NCBI GenBank assembly: GCA_036419695.1
Contig: CP143946.1
Coordinates: forward strand, 2,412,001 to 2,476,000
From: [Clostridium] symbiosum
Lineage (GTDB): Bacteria; Bacillota; Clostridia; Lachnospirales; Lachnospiraceae
Direction of reading: 5' to 3'
Length of the DNA stretch: 64,000 bases
The notes under the pieces are model-generated. The model made no database searches, was not told the DNA's origin, and saw only the letters and a list, made by a program, of their open reading frames with translations. The stretch's first letter is position 1. Each line of letters starts with the position of its first letter. Both the position numbers and the translations under genes were made by a program. Below, piece by piece: positions 14,817 through 21,914 of this stretch.

Positions 14817-15077
14817 ATGCCGAAGACATTGAAGAACTTCGCGGACAGCGAGAGGGCAAGGGAGTACCGCAACCGACAACGGAAGAGGAACTACGCCCTG
14901 TGCCCCGGTGACGATGAGGTCCGCCACACGAGGTGGCGGGATTGGGAGAGGAGGCTGGTTATGGAACACGACATTCCCGATAGGGAAATCTCCCGCATGA
15001 CCGGCAGGAGCGTGCGTGCCATACAGGTGATGCGTCATAAGATGAGGAAGAACGGGGAGGTCCGCACCGATGAGTAA
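14817..15077 (+). CDS. Myb/SANT-like DNA-binding protein, paralogue of the 7492 gene
   Basis: 86 residues. A very basic N terminus (YRNRQRKRNY) is followed by the same three-helix pattern as the protein at 7492: RWRDWERRLVMEHDIPDREI, then SRMTGRSVRAIQVMRHKMRK. The shared IPDRE(L/I)SR core shows that the two are paralogues. A regulatory role is inferred. Confidence 0.6.
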   Translation: MPKTLKNFADSERAREYRNRQRKRNYALCPGDDEVRHTRWRDWERRLVMEHDIPDREISRMTGRSVRAIQVMRHKMRKNGEVRTDE

Positions 15078-15267
15078 GGTGGACGGCGACCACATCCAAA
15101 GCATCCTCTGGTACGCGATAGCCGCCATCTGGGCACTCATCGCGATAGCTCGGTGGCTCAGCGGCGGACCCGATGGGTCGGATGCCATGACCCACTTCGG
15201 CATCGCCTTCATCTTGGCGAACATCTTCGAGCTTCGGTCGGAGATGGGTAAAATTGGAGAAAAGTAG
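15070..15267 (+). CDS. Small membrane protein
   Basis: 65 residues; two hydrophobic segments (about 11-30 and 40-55). It overlaps the Myb-like gene by eight bases. Function unknown. Confidence 0.5.
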   Translation: MSKVDGDHIQSILWYAIAAIWALIAIARWLSGGPDGSDAMTHFGIAFILANIFELRSEMGKIGEK

Positions 15268-15298
15268 TTTACTATTGATATAGTATGGTATAATACTA
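15268..15298 (+). promoter_or_regulatory. Dyad-overlapped extended -10 promoter
   Basis: TTTACT (15268-15273) and TGGTATAAT (box 15289-15294); the -10 lies inside the dyad TAGTAT (15281-15286) / ATACTA (15293-15298). Confidence 0.65.
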
Positions 15299-15318
15299 TT
15301 GCATGGAAAGGAGAACGA

Positions 15319-15480
15319 ATGGCTGACAAAGAATGCAGGGAGGTGGATTGCGCCCATTGGCTCGGCAGAAATCTGGGATGCGAATACACCGATTTGGATG
15401 GATGCCGCATCGACCCTTCCAACTGCCCGGAATATATCAGTTGCGAGGATTATCACGAGCAGGAGGAGTTCTATGAGTAA
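15319..15480 (+). CDS. Small cysteine-rich protein
   Basis: 53 residues (ATG 15319, TAA 15478-15480) behind AAAGGAGA and the promoter at 15268. Six cysteines (for example CREVDC, GCEY, GCRI, NCPEY, SCED) suggest a metal-binding or small disulphide-like fold. Its stop overlaps the next gene's start (15473), which supports it being real. Function unknown. Confidence 0.55.
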   Translation: MADKECREVDCAHWLGRNLGCEYTDLDGCRIDPSNCPEYISCEDYHEQEEFYE

Positions 15481-15703
15481 GGAACAGGCGACGGAGAAGT
15501 GGGTCGTGGAGGTGCGCCGCGCCCACGCATTGGAGCACCGACCGGGCAACTGGTGTTGCGTGGCCCAATGTGATGACGGCCAGACCGCCATCACCGTGGC
15601 CGATGCCTTGCAGAACTTCATGCGAACCGGTCTCATAGGCGATGATTTCCACACCCGCACCAGACTGGTGGGCGAGAAGGGGGCGCGACGGCATGGCATA
15701 TAG
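15473..15703 (+). CDS. Small hypothetical protein
   Basis: 76 residues. The ribosome binding site AGGAGG lies in the upstream gene, which it overlaps by eight bases. No known motif; two adjacent cysteines NWCCVAQC near residue 28. Its end overlaps the next gene if that gene starts at 15693. Confidence 0.5.
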   Translation: MSKEQATEKWVVEVRRAHALEHRPGNWCCVAQCDDGQTAITVADALQNFMRTGLIGDDFHTRTRLVGEKGARRHGI

Positions 15704-16298
15704 CGCGAAGCACCTCAAGGAATCTCTAGGACAAGGGGAGGATATGGAACGCGATGACGAGCGCGTCGAGACGCACATCAGCGGAGTCAGGAACCTCAGC
15801 GAGGAGGCGCGTGAGATGCGTGCCGCAGGCCGCAAGCTGGTTGGCGAGAACGAGGAGAAGGCCGATGACCTCAGCGATTACCGAAGGCTCTCCGGTTCCG
15901 TGAAGAAGCTCAAGGAGAGCGTGGATGCCCAGAGGGCCGAGGTCAATCAGGCCGTGAAGAAGATGGACCAGACGCTCTATGAGATGCGCAATCTGGTTGA
16001 TAGGGTCGAGGAGTTGTACAACAGCGCCAAGGACGAGACCCATTCCGCAGAGCAGGCCGCGCTCAATGGCGTGAACAAGGCGCAGGAGAAAGCGCAGGAG
16101 ATAACTCTTCGCAATATAGACGAGGCGACGCAGCGCAGCAAGAAGGCCATCGACACGATGGTCTTGGAGTCAAAGCGGCGCATCGAGCGCCTTGCAATGG
16201 TCACCCTGCCTGACCGCATGTTCCATTTCCTCAAGTGGACGGCGCTCATGCTCGTGCTGTTCATCTTGGTTCACATCGTCTGGCAGATGTTCTCGTGA
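15693..16298 (+). CDS. Tail-anchored coiled-coil protein
   Basis: 201 residues if it starts at ATG 15693; ATG 15744, with GGGGAGG just upstream, is an equally good start (184 residues). Residues 60-165 are a long helical, heptad-like region and residues 178-198 a C-terminal membrane anchor. Residues 34-50 (NLSEEAREMRAAGRKLV) resemble the C-terminal tag motif shared by fourteen other element proteins, but here near the N terminus. It may be a membrane scaffold; function unknown. Confidence 0.6.
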   Translation: MAYSAKHLKESLGQGEDMERDDERVETHISGVRNLSEEAREMRAAGRKLVGENEEKADDLSDYRRLSGSVKKLKESVDAQRAEVNQAVKKMDQTLYEMRNLVDRVEELYNSAKDETHSAEQAALNGVNKAQEKAQEITLRNIDEATQRSKKAIDTMVLESKRRIERLAMVTLPDRMFHFLKWTALMLVLFILVHIVWQMFS

Positions 16299-16417
16299 CA
16301 CGCAGGCTCGAAGATGCGCATGATTTCGCCTTGTGCGGATGATGCGGGAGCATACATATAGGTTCAAATTGAAGAATGCGCCGCGCTCGCGGCGCGGGAT
16401 TGAAAGGAAGATTGGTC

Positions 16418-17599
16418 ATGGAAGACAAGAAGGATTTCGATAAGGATAAGCAGGAGATGGGCACGCAGCAGATGCCGCACGTCCCCACCGAGGGGGATGA
16501 GGATGGGAAGAAGGGCATCATCGTGCTCTTCGGCCATGAGTTCGACAAGAAGAAGGCCGTGATGGCCGGACTCGGCGGGCTGCTGGCAATCGCCCTCATC
16601 GGAGGCGGTGTCTGGTACGCGGCTTCGCAAAAGCCGGAGCCGAAGGAGCCTACGCCCATCGAGCAGACTGAGAAGCAGGAGCAGCAGGTCATCCAGCTCG
16701 GTGCCAAGGCGGACGGCTGGGTGAAGGGCGAGTCCTCGCCGGTCATCGCCCACATCGTGAACAAGGAAGAGAAGGTGGACTACTACCACGCCTACGACGC
16801 GAACGAGCCGCACGCGCTCGACGTGCCAGCAGAGGGCGAGTACGAGGTCTCCTTCATCAGCCCCGTGGACAAGGACGGCTCCACCTACGAGGTCCCCAAG
16901 ACCGCCAAGGTGAAGTCCGAGGTCGAGGAAAAGGATGGGAAGGACGCGGGGGATGAGCTGCCCTTCGAGTTCAAGCCCATCGCGCCTGACAAGGCCGACG
17001 CGGATGCGCTCAACGCCATCGTGAAGTCCGTCGGCGATGCCGTGAAGAAGGGCGACGGGACCCTGACCGGCGCGAACGGCACCAAGGTCATCGAGCTGGT
17101 CAAGGAGAACGCCAAGGCAAACCCGAACGCCGACAAGGACAAGGTCGATGAGGAGGGCCAGAAGGCCGAGGAGGCGTCAGGCGGGAACGCAGGTGCGTCC
17201 AAGCCCGAGACCGGCGGTAATGGCGATAACGCTGTCAATGGAGGGAACTCCGGCTCCAACGGTGGGTCAAGCAATGGTGGCGGCGGGAGCAAGCCGCAGC
17301 ACACTCATAATTGGCTTCCCCAGACAACGGTTGTGCATCACGATGCGCAGTACAAGACAATTCATCATGATGCGGTGGTTGAATGTCGAGATATTTGCAA
17401 TCAGTGCGGTGCGGACATTACAGGTAACGTAGCAGGGCATATGGAACAATCTTTTCTCAATGGAGGCAGTTGCGTATCGCATAGCAATAAATATATCGAG
17501 ACTTCACCAGCATGGGATGAACAGATTCTCGTAAGCAATGCTTGGGATGAGACGGTGACTACTGGTTACAAGTGTTCTGGATGTCCCGCCACCAAATAG
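16418..17599 (+). CDS. Membrane-anchored surface protein with His/Cys C-terminal domain
   Basis: 393 residues. A cytoplasmic acidic head (1-40) leads to one hydrophobic segment (about 47-67), then an Ig-like part (about 85-175), a helical part (180-255), a Gly/Asn/Ser-rich linker (255-300) and a C-terminal domain (300-393) with THNW, repeated HHDA motifs and paired cysteines (CNQC, CSGC), likely metal-binding. The same C-terminal domain occurs in the protein at 21285. The DNA from about 17310 on is AT-richer, so this domain was probably acquired separately. Followed by a terminator at 17624. Confidence 0.65.
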   Translation: MEDKKDFDKDKQEMGTQQMPHVPTEGDEDGKKGIIVLFGHEFDKKKAVMAGLGGLLAIALIGGGVWYAASQKPEPKEPTPIEQTEKQEQQVIQLGAKADGWVKGESSPVIAHIVNKEEKVDYYHAYDANEPHALDVPAEGEYEVSFISPVDKDGSTYEVPKTAKVKSEVEEKDGKDAGDELPFEFKPIAPDKADADALNAIVKSVGDAVKKGDGTLTGANGTKVIELVKENAKANPNADKDKVDEEGQKAEEASGGNAGASKPETGGNGDNAVNGGNSGSNGGSSNGGGGSKPQHTHNWLPQTTVVHHDAQYKTIHHDAVVECRDICNQCGADITGNVAGHMEQSFLNGGSCVSHSNKYIETSPAWDEQILVSNAWDETVTTGYKCSGCPATK

Positions 17600-17623
17600 A
17601 GCATACAGATATGTTCGTATAGA

Positions 17624-17654
17624 AAAGCCCCTGACTCTGATTGTCAGGGGCTTT
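17624..17654 (+). terminator. Terminator, probably bidirectional
   Basis: AAAGCCCCTGAC (17624-17635) and GTCAGGGGCTTT (17643-17654) are perfect complements around TCTGATT. A-rich before and T-rich after. Confidence 0.85.
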
Positions 17655-17998
17655 GTCATATATCAGTTTTCACAGAAGCAATGTCCTTCATTTCGGGATT
17701 CCATCCCGAACCCCGCAAGGGACGCGTCCCTTGACCCGTATCTCGGGTTTCACCCGAACCCATCCTCGCCGGAGAGCAGGGAAAGCAGGAGGCCTCCTTT
17801 CCTTCACCGAGAGGATTCCCCGTGAGCCTTCTGTAAACGGGCTTTCGCGGCATATCCTCGCCAAGGCTCCGGTATTCCACGCTCCCGTTGACAACGGCTC
17901 CGCGCCGATTTCATGCAAAGGAAAAGCCCCGGTTTATACCGGGGCTTCATGCAGGTCATATGGAAACCCGAACGAAAGACGTATCTAGTTGAATGCCC
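17655..17998. other. Non-coding interval with hairpins and palindromes
   Basis: It separates the plus-strand genes from the convergent minus-strand genes. No credible gene. It holds TTCGGGA/TCCCGAA (17692-17710), a perfect 18-base palindrome CAAGGGACGCGTCCCTTG (17716-17733), TCGGGT/ACCCGA (17743-17757), a 12-base palindrome AGGAGGCCTCCT (17787-17798) and the terminator at 17921-17947. Confidence 0.6.
17921..17947 (-). terminator. Terminator of the VapD operon
   Basis: AAGCCCCGGT (17924-17933) pairs with ACCGGGGCTT (17938-17947). Read on the minus strand the stem is followed by TTCC with a short T-run, fitting termination after the 17999 gene. Confidence 0.7.
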
Positions 17999-18247
17999 TC
18001 AATGGCACAAGGCGAAGATATAGTATCCACAAATTACGACTCCGAACATGAGCCATGAACCGATGGCAGACCATTTGGTTGCGACTTTTGCGACCGTCGG
18101 AAGATTTCGATATTTCAGACGATAGAAGATGAGGGCATAGATTACCGCGATATATTGAAAGAACATTCCAAGTACGAACCACATCGCTTTCCATTCTTTG
18201 GTCAGTACGGGAACTTTGTAACGTCCGTCAAGAATCTCGTATTTCAC
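17999..18247 (-). CDS. Small membrane protein
   Basis: 82 residues with two hydrophobic segments (about 23-42 and 60-80) separated by a basic loop. Last gene of the 19.1-18.0 kb operon, 22 bases after the vapD-like gene. AT-rich compared with most of the element. It could be a membrane partner of the VapD-like protein, but nothing shows this. Confidence 0.55.
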   Translation of the reverse strand: MKYEILDGRYKVPVLTKEWKAMWFVLGMFFQYIAVIYALIFYRLKYRNLPTVAKVATKWSAIGSWLMFGVVICGYYIFALCH

Positions 18248-18269
18248 CTTTCCTCACCTCGCTTAGTAC

Positions 18270-18728
18270 TTATCGTTCGTTATTCTTTACCGGTGCTTCT
18301 CGATTTTGCCCGGTGTTATTCTCTAATGCTCTTGCTGCTTTCCTCATGGCCTTCATCTCAGATTGAAGGGTTGCATGAGGTTCAGGCTCATCTGGAAGTT
18401 CCACCTCATCATTGATATGGTCAAGGTGCTCAAGGACATCATGGCGCTTGCCGATTTCGGTGAGGGTTGCAGCTTGGGCGCATTCCCTGAACCATGGGAA
18501 CGTCGCTTGCAGTCTCTCCAAAACCGAGAATGCGTCGGCATAGGACATTCCATGGATAGATTCGTATCCCGAATACTGGGAATGCTCGAATCCGTTGGCC
18601 TCCATGAAAGCCTTGATTTTCGACCATGCGTTGTTGTAACTCGTGGTGCTACCAGAAGGAGATGGATATAACTCCTCTAGCTTCTCGTTATCCAAATCGA
18701 AATTGAATGCCTTGCGTTTGTGCGACAT
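18270..18728 (-). CDS. vapD: VapD-like endoribonuclease with C-terminal tag
   Basis: 152 residues. The first 100 match the VapD pattern of a Cas2-like ferredoxin fold: strand KAFNFDLDNEKLEELYP, helix YNNAWSKIKAFMEANGF, then a strand ending SQYSGYES and the helix DAFSVLERLQATFPWF. VapD proteins cut RNA and often act as toxins. VapD proteins are usually about 95 residues; here there is an added C-terminal extension with the motif TLQSEMKAMRKAARALEN, the same tag found on many other element proteins. It follows the 18744 gene by 15 bases in one operon. Activity and a toxin-antitoxin role are inferred. Confidence 0.7.
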   Translation of the reverse strand: MSHKRKAFNFDLDNEKLEELYPSPSGSTTSYNNAWSKIKAFMEANGFEHSQYSGYESIHGMSYADAFSVLERLQATFPWFRECAQAATLTEIGKRHDVLEHLDHINDEVELPDEPEPHATLQSEMKAMRKAARALENNTGQNREAPVKNNER

Positions 18729-18743
18729 GGTACATCATCGCCG

Positions 18744-19076
18744 TCATGCGTATAAGCGCTCTGGATTGTTGCGGCGCAAGACATCAAGGTAGTCAACCTG
18801 CTCATCGCAGTCGTCCTCAAAAGCGGTCATGGACTTGATATTACGCATGACCCATCCGGTTCTGGACAACAGTGACAACGCGAGGCACTGCGACTCGACC
18901 TCATCGCCGTCAGTCGCCTTCCAAGTCCCTTGAGCGATGCGGATACATCCGTACCGAGAGAGGTTCCTGTCCGTGTAATCGTAGAGTGTTTCGATGTCGT
19001 ACCCATTGCGTTTCGCCTTGTTCTCATCGAACTCGATGGTGAAGCTCCATGGAGTCGGTTCAATCACTTTCGGCAT
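18744..19076 (-). CDS. Hypothetical protein before vapD
   Basis: 110 residues from the second ATG (19076), chosen because AAGGAGG lies nine bases upstream; the ATG at 19085 touches the ribosome binding site. An alpha/beta protein with no known motif. First gene of an operon with the VapD-like gene and a small membrane protein. As the upstream partner of VapD it could be an antitoxin, by position only. Confidence 0.6.
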   Translation of the reverse strand: MPKVIEPTPWSFTIEFDENKAKRNGYDIETLYDYTDRNLSRYGCIRIAQGTWKATDGDEVESQCLALSLLSRTGWVMRNIKSMTAFEDDCDEQVDYLDVLRRNNPERLYA

Positions 19077-19136
19077 ATATTTCATCCTCCTTCACCTCGC
19101 TTATAGTGCCTTTCTACTTCTAATGTTGATAGTTTT

Positions 19137-20198
19137 CTACACTACTATTATACTACATTTCAGCCATTTCCACAACTGTTTTCTACCGTCATGGCTCTTC
19201 GCCGCGTCCTTCATGGCTGTGACTTCGCCCTTGAGGGACACCTTCTCGGGTGCACGTTCCACGTCGCGGTCGCGGCGCTTCTCCAAGACATCGTTGTAGC
19301 GCCCGATGATGAGGGTGCCCGCCTTATCGGCCTTCGCCGCCGCCTTGAACAGGTATGATGGGTCGTCTTCCAGCGCGTGCATCCACGATTGCAGGTAGGA
19401 GACGTGGTTCTCGTAATGCTCGCCCTCGTAGTCGGTGTTCTGGATGCCGAGGTCTGCGGAGAGGAAAAGGGAGCCGAGTTCGGCCACAAGCTCCTCCTGC
19501 GCGTACTCGGGGCTTCCGAAGTCAGTGTTGCAGCCGCGATTGAGGGCGGAGGGGTGTCCGGTCGAATGGGTCATCTCGTGCAGGAGTACGCGAGTGAACG
19601 TCTCATCCGATAGGAAGGTCTCGCGCGGGGCGATGAGGATGCGGTCGGAGCCGGGGGCGTAACCGGCGCTCCCCTGATAGCGCATGGATTCCACGATAGG
19701 GCACCGGGAGGAGAGGATGAGGTCGTCCGCGATAGCGGCGGTGCGGTCGCTCACATGCTCCGGTGCCGGTGGGGCGGGGATGCCCTCAATCTCGCTGGCG
19801 TTGAAGACGTTCCAATAGCCCACGCAGCGCAGGTAGTGGCCGGTGACCTCCTTCTCACCCGTGTCCTTGTTCTCCTCCTTGATGGAGAACTCGCGCCATT
19901 TCTCGATGAGCGCGGCCTTGGCCCCCTTCTTGAGGTGCCAGCCGCTATCGCGAATCTGGTTGAAGGTGCACCAACGGTTGTCCGTGAACCCGCGCATGTA
20001 GCCCACGAAACCGAGATGGAAGCGGTTGCCGCCCTGATACACCGTGCCGGATACCGGGTTGTGGGGACTGAGGGAGGGGATGTAGGGTTCCGACCAATGG
20101 AGTCCGTCGCGTTTCATGTCCTCGATAATCTTCTCGACCACAAGCGCACGCTGTTTCTCCACGATTTCAAGCGACTTCGATTTCTTCTGCTCTTTCAT
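19137..20198 (-). CDS. ardC: ArdC-type antirestriction protein with metallopeptidase domain
   Basis: 353 residues from ATG 20198 (behind GGAAAGGA). Residues 1-150 fit the ArdC N-terminal ssDNA-binding domain (GGNRFHLGFVGYMRG, FNQIRDSGWHLKKGAKA, YWNVFNASEI). Residues 155-315 are the M-class peptidase domain with HEMTH at 207-211 and the downstream EELVAE that would give the third zinc ligand. ArdC proteins protect entering DNA and can be carried into recipients. The C terminus has the tag-like SLKGEVTAMKDAAKS but runs on through WLKCSIIVV, encoded by the promoter of the next operon, so the original stop may have been lost. Confidence 0.85.
   Translation of the reverse strand: MKEQKKSKSLEIVEKQRALVVEKIIEDMKRDGLHWSEPYIPSLSPHNPVSGTVYQGGNRFHLGFVGYMRGFTDNRWCTFNQIRDSGWHLKKGAKAALIEKWREFSIKEENKDTGEKEVTGHYLRCVGYWNVFNASEIEGIPAPPAPEHVSDRTAAIADDLILSSRCPIVESMRYQGSAGYAPGSDRILIAPRETFLSDETFTRVLLHEMTHSTGHPSALNRGCNTDFGSPEYAQEELVAELGSLFLSADLGIQNTDYEGEHYENHVSYLQSWMHALEDDPSYLFKAAAKADKAGTLIIGRYNDVLEKRRDRDVERAPEKVSLKGEVTAMKDAAKSHDGRKQLWKWLKCSIIVV
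19147..19152 (-). promoter_or_regulatory. -10 box of the 19076-17999 operon, inside the end of ardC
   Basis: On the minus strand GTAGTATAATAGTAG contains TATAAT (19147-19152), 70 bases before the 18744 gene's start. It belongs to the same promoter style as others in the element and overlaps the last codons of ardC. Confidence 0.6.
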
Positions 20199-20282
20199 TT
20201 TAGTCCTTTCCGCGTCAGCCGATGGCATCATTATATCAACGCGCGTGGCGGGCCACCTGACGCCGATTTTCGGTGGTTGAAG

Positions 20283-20317
20283 AAAAAACGACCCCACAGA
20301 ATCGTTTCTGCGGGGTC
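20283..20317 (-). terminator. Terminator after the sortase gene
   Basis: Minus strand: GACCCCGCAG pairs with CTGTGGGGTC (one G-U type mismatch) and is followed by GTTTTTTC. It is a near-copy of the terminator at 3442-3476. Confidence 0.85.
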
Positions 20318-20375
20318 TTGGGAGGATGGTGTCGAGTTCAGCCCCCGGCAACATGGCAAACCGCCTGGAACGGTC

Positions 20376-21164
20376 TCAGGATGCGTCTGGTGCGATTTGC
20401 GTATTTTCGGCTTGATTCTTGGCCGTTTCTTGCATACTCGTGACGAGGACGGTGCGCTCGTTATCGACCCAGATGTTATAGGAGCAGGTGACGAGCGAGA
20501 TGACCTGACCCGGTTCCGTCTCAACATCGAGCACCATGGCGGCGTTCGCACGCGATTCGCCGTACCATGCGCGGAAGTCCGCCTCACCCTCGAAGTCGAT
20601 GCGCTTGTTGCGCTCGCGACCGTTGACTATCTGCGCGAACCGCGCCTCGTAGGTCATCTTCGAGGTCGGGGTCTGGATGAGCACGCGGGCGTGCTCGCGG
20701 GCGAAGTCCTCGTCCTTGTAATCGGCGACGGTTCCCATGGGGGCCACCTTCTTGTCGTTCCAGAAATGATGCCCCAAGATGACGGCGTTGCGGCTGGACA
20801 GCCCCAGCTCCTCGCAATCGGCATCAAGGTAGATGGCACCGGCTGGGTTGTAGTTGCCGTACACGTCGTGCTTGAGGTAATAGCCGGGGGCGTCTCCATG
20901 GGCTTGCAGGATGGGGGAGTCCACGGTGGTGCCGGGGATGGTGACCCAGCCGATGACATCCGGGTTGATGTCCTGCCAGTAATCCCAATCGACCGCAGGA
21001 AACCCATCGCCGTCCTCCACCGTGGACTCGGTGGCCGCGTCTGGCGAGGGCGGTGTATGCGCCGCCTGCCTGCAATAGAGGAGGAAGGCGAACATCGCTG
21101 CGGCGCTCAGCAGGAAGACAGCTGAGGCCGCGAAAGCTATGCGCGATTTCGTTCTCTTCTTCAA
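20376..21164 (-). CDS. srtB: Class B sortase
   Basis: 262 residues. One N-terminal membrane segment (about 9-30) is followed by the sortase barrel: catalytic His132 in VILGHHFW, Cys227 in LVTCSYN and Arg237 in NERTVLV. The long helix-rich insert before the Cys is typical of class B. It uses a TTG start at 21164, set by AGGAGGTGA. It lies just downstream of the giant adhesin (21915-29684) and a membrane protein, so it most likely anchors or polymerises that adhesin; the tail of the 3065 protein is a second candidate substrate. Confidence 0.9.
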   Translation of the reverse strand: MKKRTKSRIAFAASAVFLLSAAAMFAFLLYCRQAAHTPPSPDAATESTVEDGDGFPAVDWDYWQDINPDVIGWVTIPGTTVDSPILQAHGDAPGYYLKHDVYGNYNPAGAIYLDADCEELGLSSRNAVILGHHFWNDKKVAPMGTVADYKDEDFAREHARVLIQTPTSKMTYEARFAQIVNGRERNKRIDFEGEADFRAWYGESRANAAMVLDVETEPGQVISLVTCSYNIWVDNERTVLVTSMQETAKNQAENTQIAPDAS

Positions 21165-21229
21165 TTCTGTTCACCTCCTAGCTTCTAATCATATCATCCG
21201 TCGTTTCTGGCTTTTGAATCGTCTCCATG

Positions 21230-21267
21230 AGAAAGACCCGGCACCCCGATTGCAGGATGCCGGGTCT
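21230..21267 (-). terminator. Terminator after the 21285 gene
   Basis: AGACCCGGCA (21234-21243) pairs with TGCCGGGTCT (21258-21267); on the minus strand TTTCTC follows the stem. Confidence 0.75.
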
Positions 21268-21284
21268 TGAAAAGGAGAGGGTCG

Positions 21285-21839
21285 CTACTCGGCAGTCGCC
21301 GGTTTCTCCTCGCCGCAGAGCGTGCAGACGAGCTTGTCCGGCACGGACTCATCGTAGGCCGGGGAATCGGTGACCTCGCGGGTGAAGCCCTCGCTCACCA
21401 GCACCTCGCCGGTGATGGGCACGTTGGTGGAGTAACCGGAGTGACCGGTGTCCTTGATATGCGCATCGGCGATGCCGTCGATGGTCTGCTGGCAGTCGTT
21501 GCACACGGTGTGGTAGCTGGTCTTGGCCTCGTAGACCGGTGGGACGTTCTCGGTGTGGGTCACCGCGTCGTGATGCACCGTCTTGTAGGTGACCGTCCAG
21601 TCGTGCTCGCAGGGCTTCTCGCCATCGACTTGCTCCTGCTGGCTAGTCGGGGTGCCAGAGCCGGGAGCTGTGGGCGTGCCACCCTGCCTGCCGGACAGGT
21701 AGATGCCGCCGGTGATGAGACCGACGACGAGCAGGGCACCCGCCGCGATACCGACGAGGATGCGGCGCTTGGCCTTGGCCTCGCGGTCGGCGGGGGTCTG
21801 CGGTTTCTCTCCGTCGTTCAGACGGTTCTTGTCATCCAT
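21285..21839 (-). CDS. Membrane-anchored protein with His/Cys domain
   Basis: 184 residues. A basic head, one membrane segment (about 27-48), a Gly/Pro/Thr linker and a C-terminal domain (78-184) with CEHDW, VHHDAVTH, CNDC and CTLC. This domain repeats the one in the protein at 16418, so both probably bind zinc outside the cell. The ATG at 21839 follows AAAGGGGG. It sits between the adhesin and sortase genes, so a role in surface assembly is likely but unproven. Confidence 0.65.
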   Translation of the reverse strand: MDDKNRLNDGEKPQTPADREAKAKRRILVGIAAGALLVVGLITGGIYLSGRQGGTPTAPGSGTPTSQQEQVDGEKPCEHDWTVTYKTVHHDAVTHTENVPPVYEAKTSYHTVCNDCQQTIDGIADAHIKDTGHSGYSTNVPITGEVLVSEGFTREVTDSPAYDESVPDKLVCTLCGEEKPATAE

Positions 21840-21914
21840 GGGTGTCCCCCTTTCTGGGATAGGGCGGGCGCTCCCCATTCGCATGGACGGAGCGCCCGCA
21901 ACATGTGCAGTGGG

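Noticed and set aside
17641..17988. A proline/arginine-rich plus-strand frame
   Set aside because: It starts in a terminator and runs through palindromes; no ribosome binding site.
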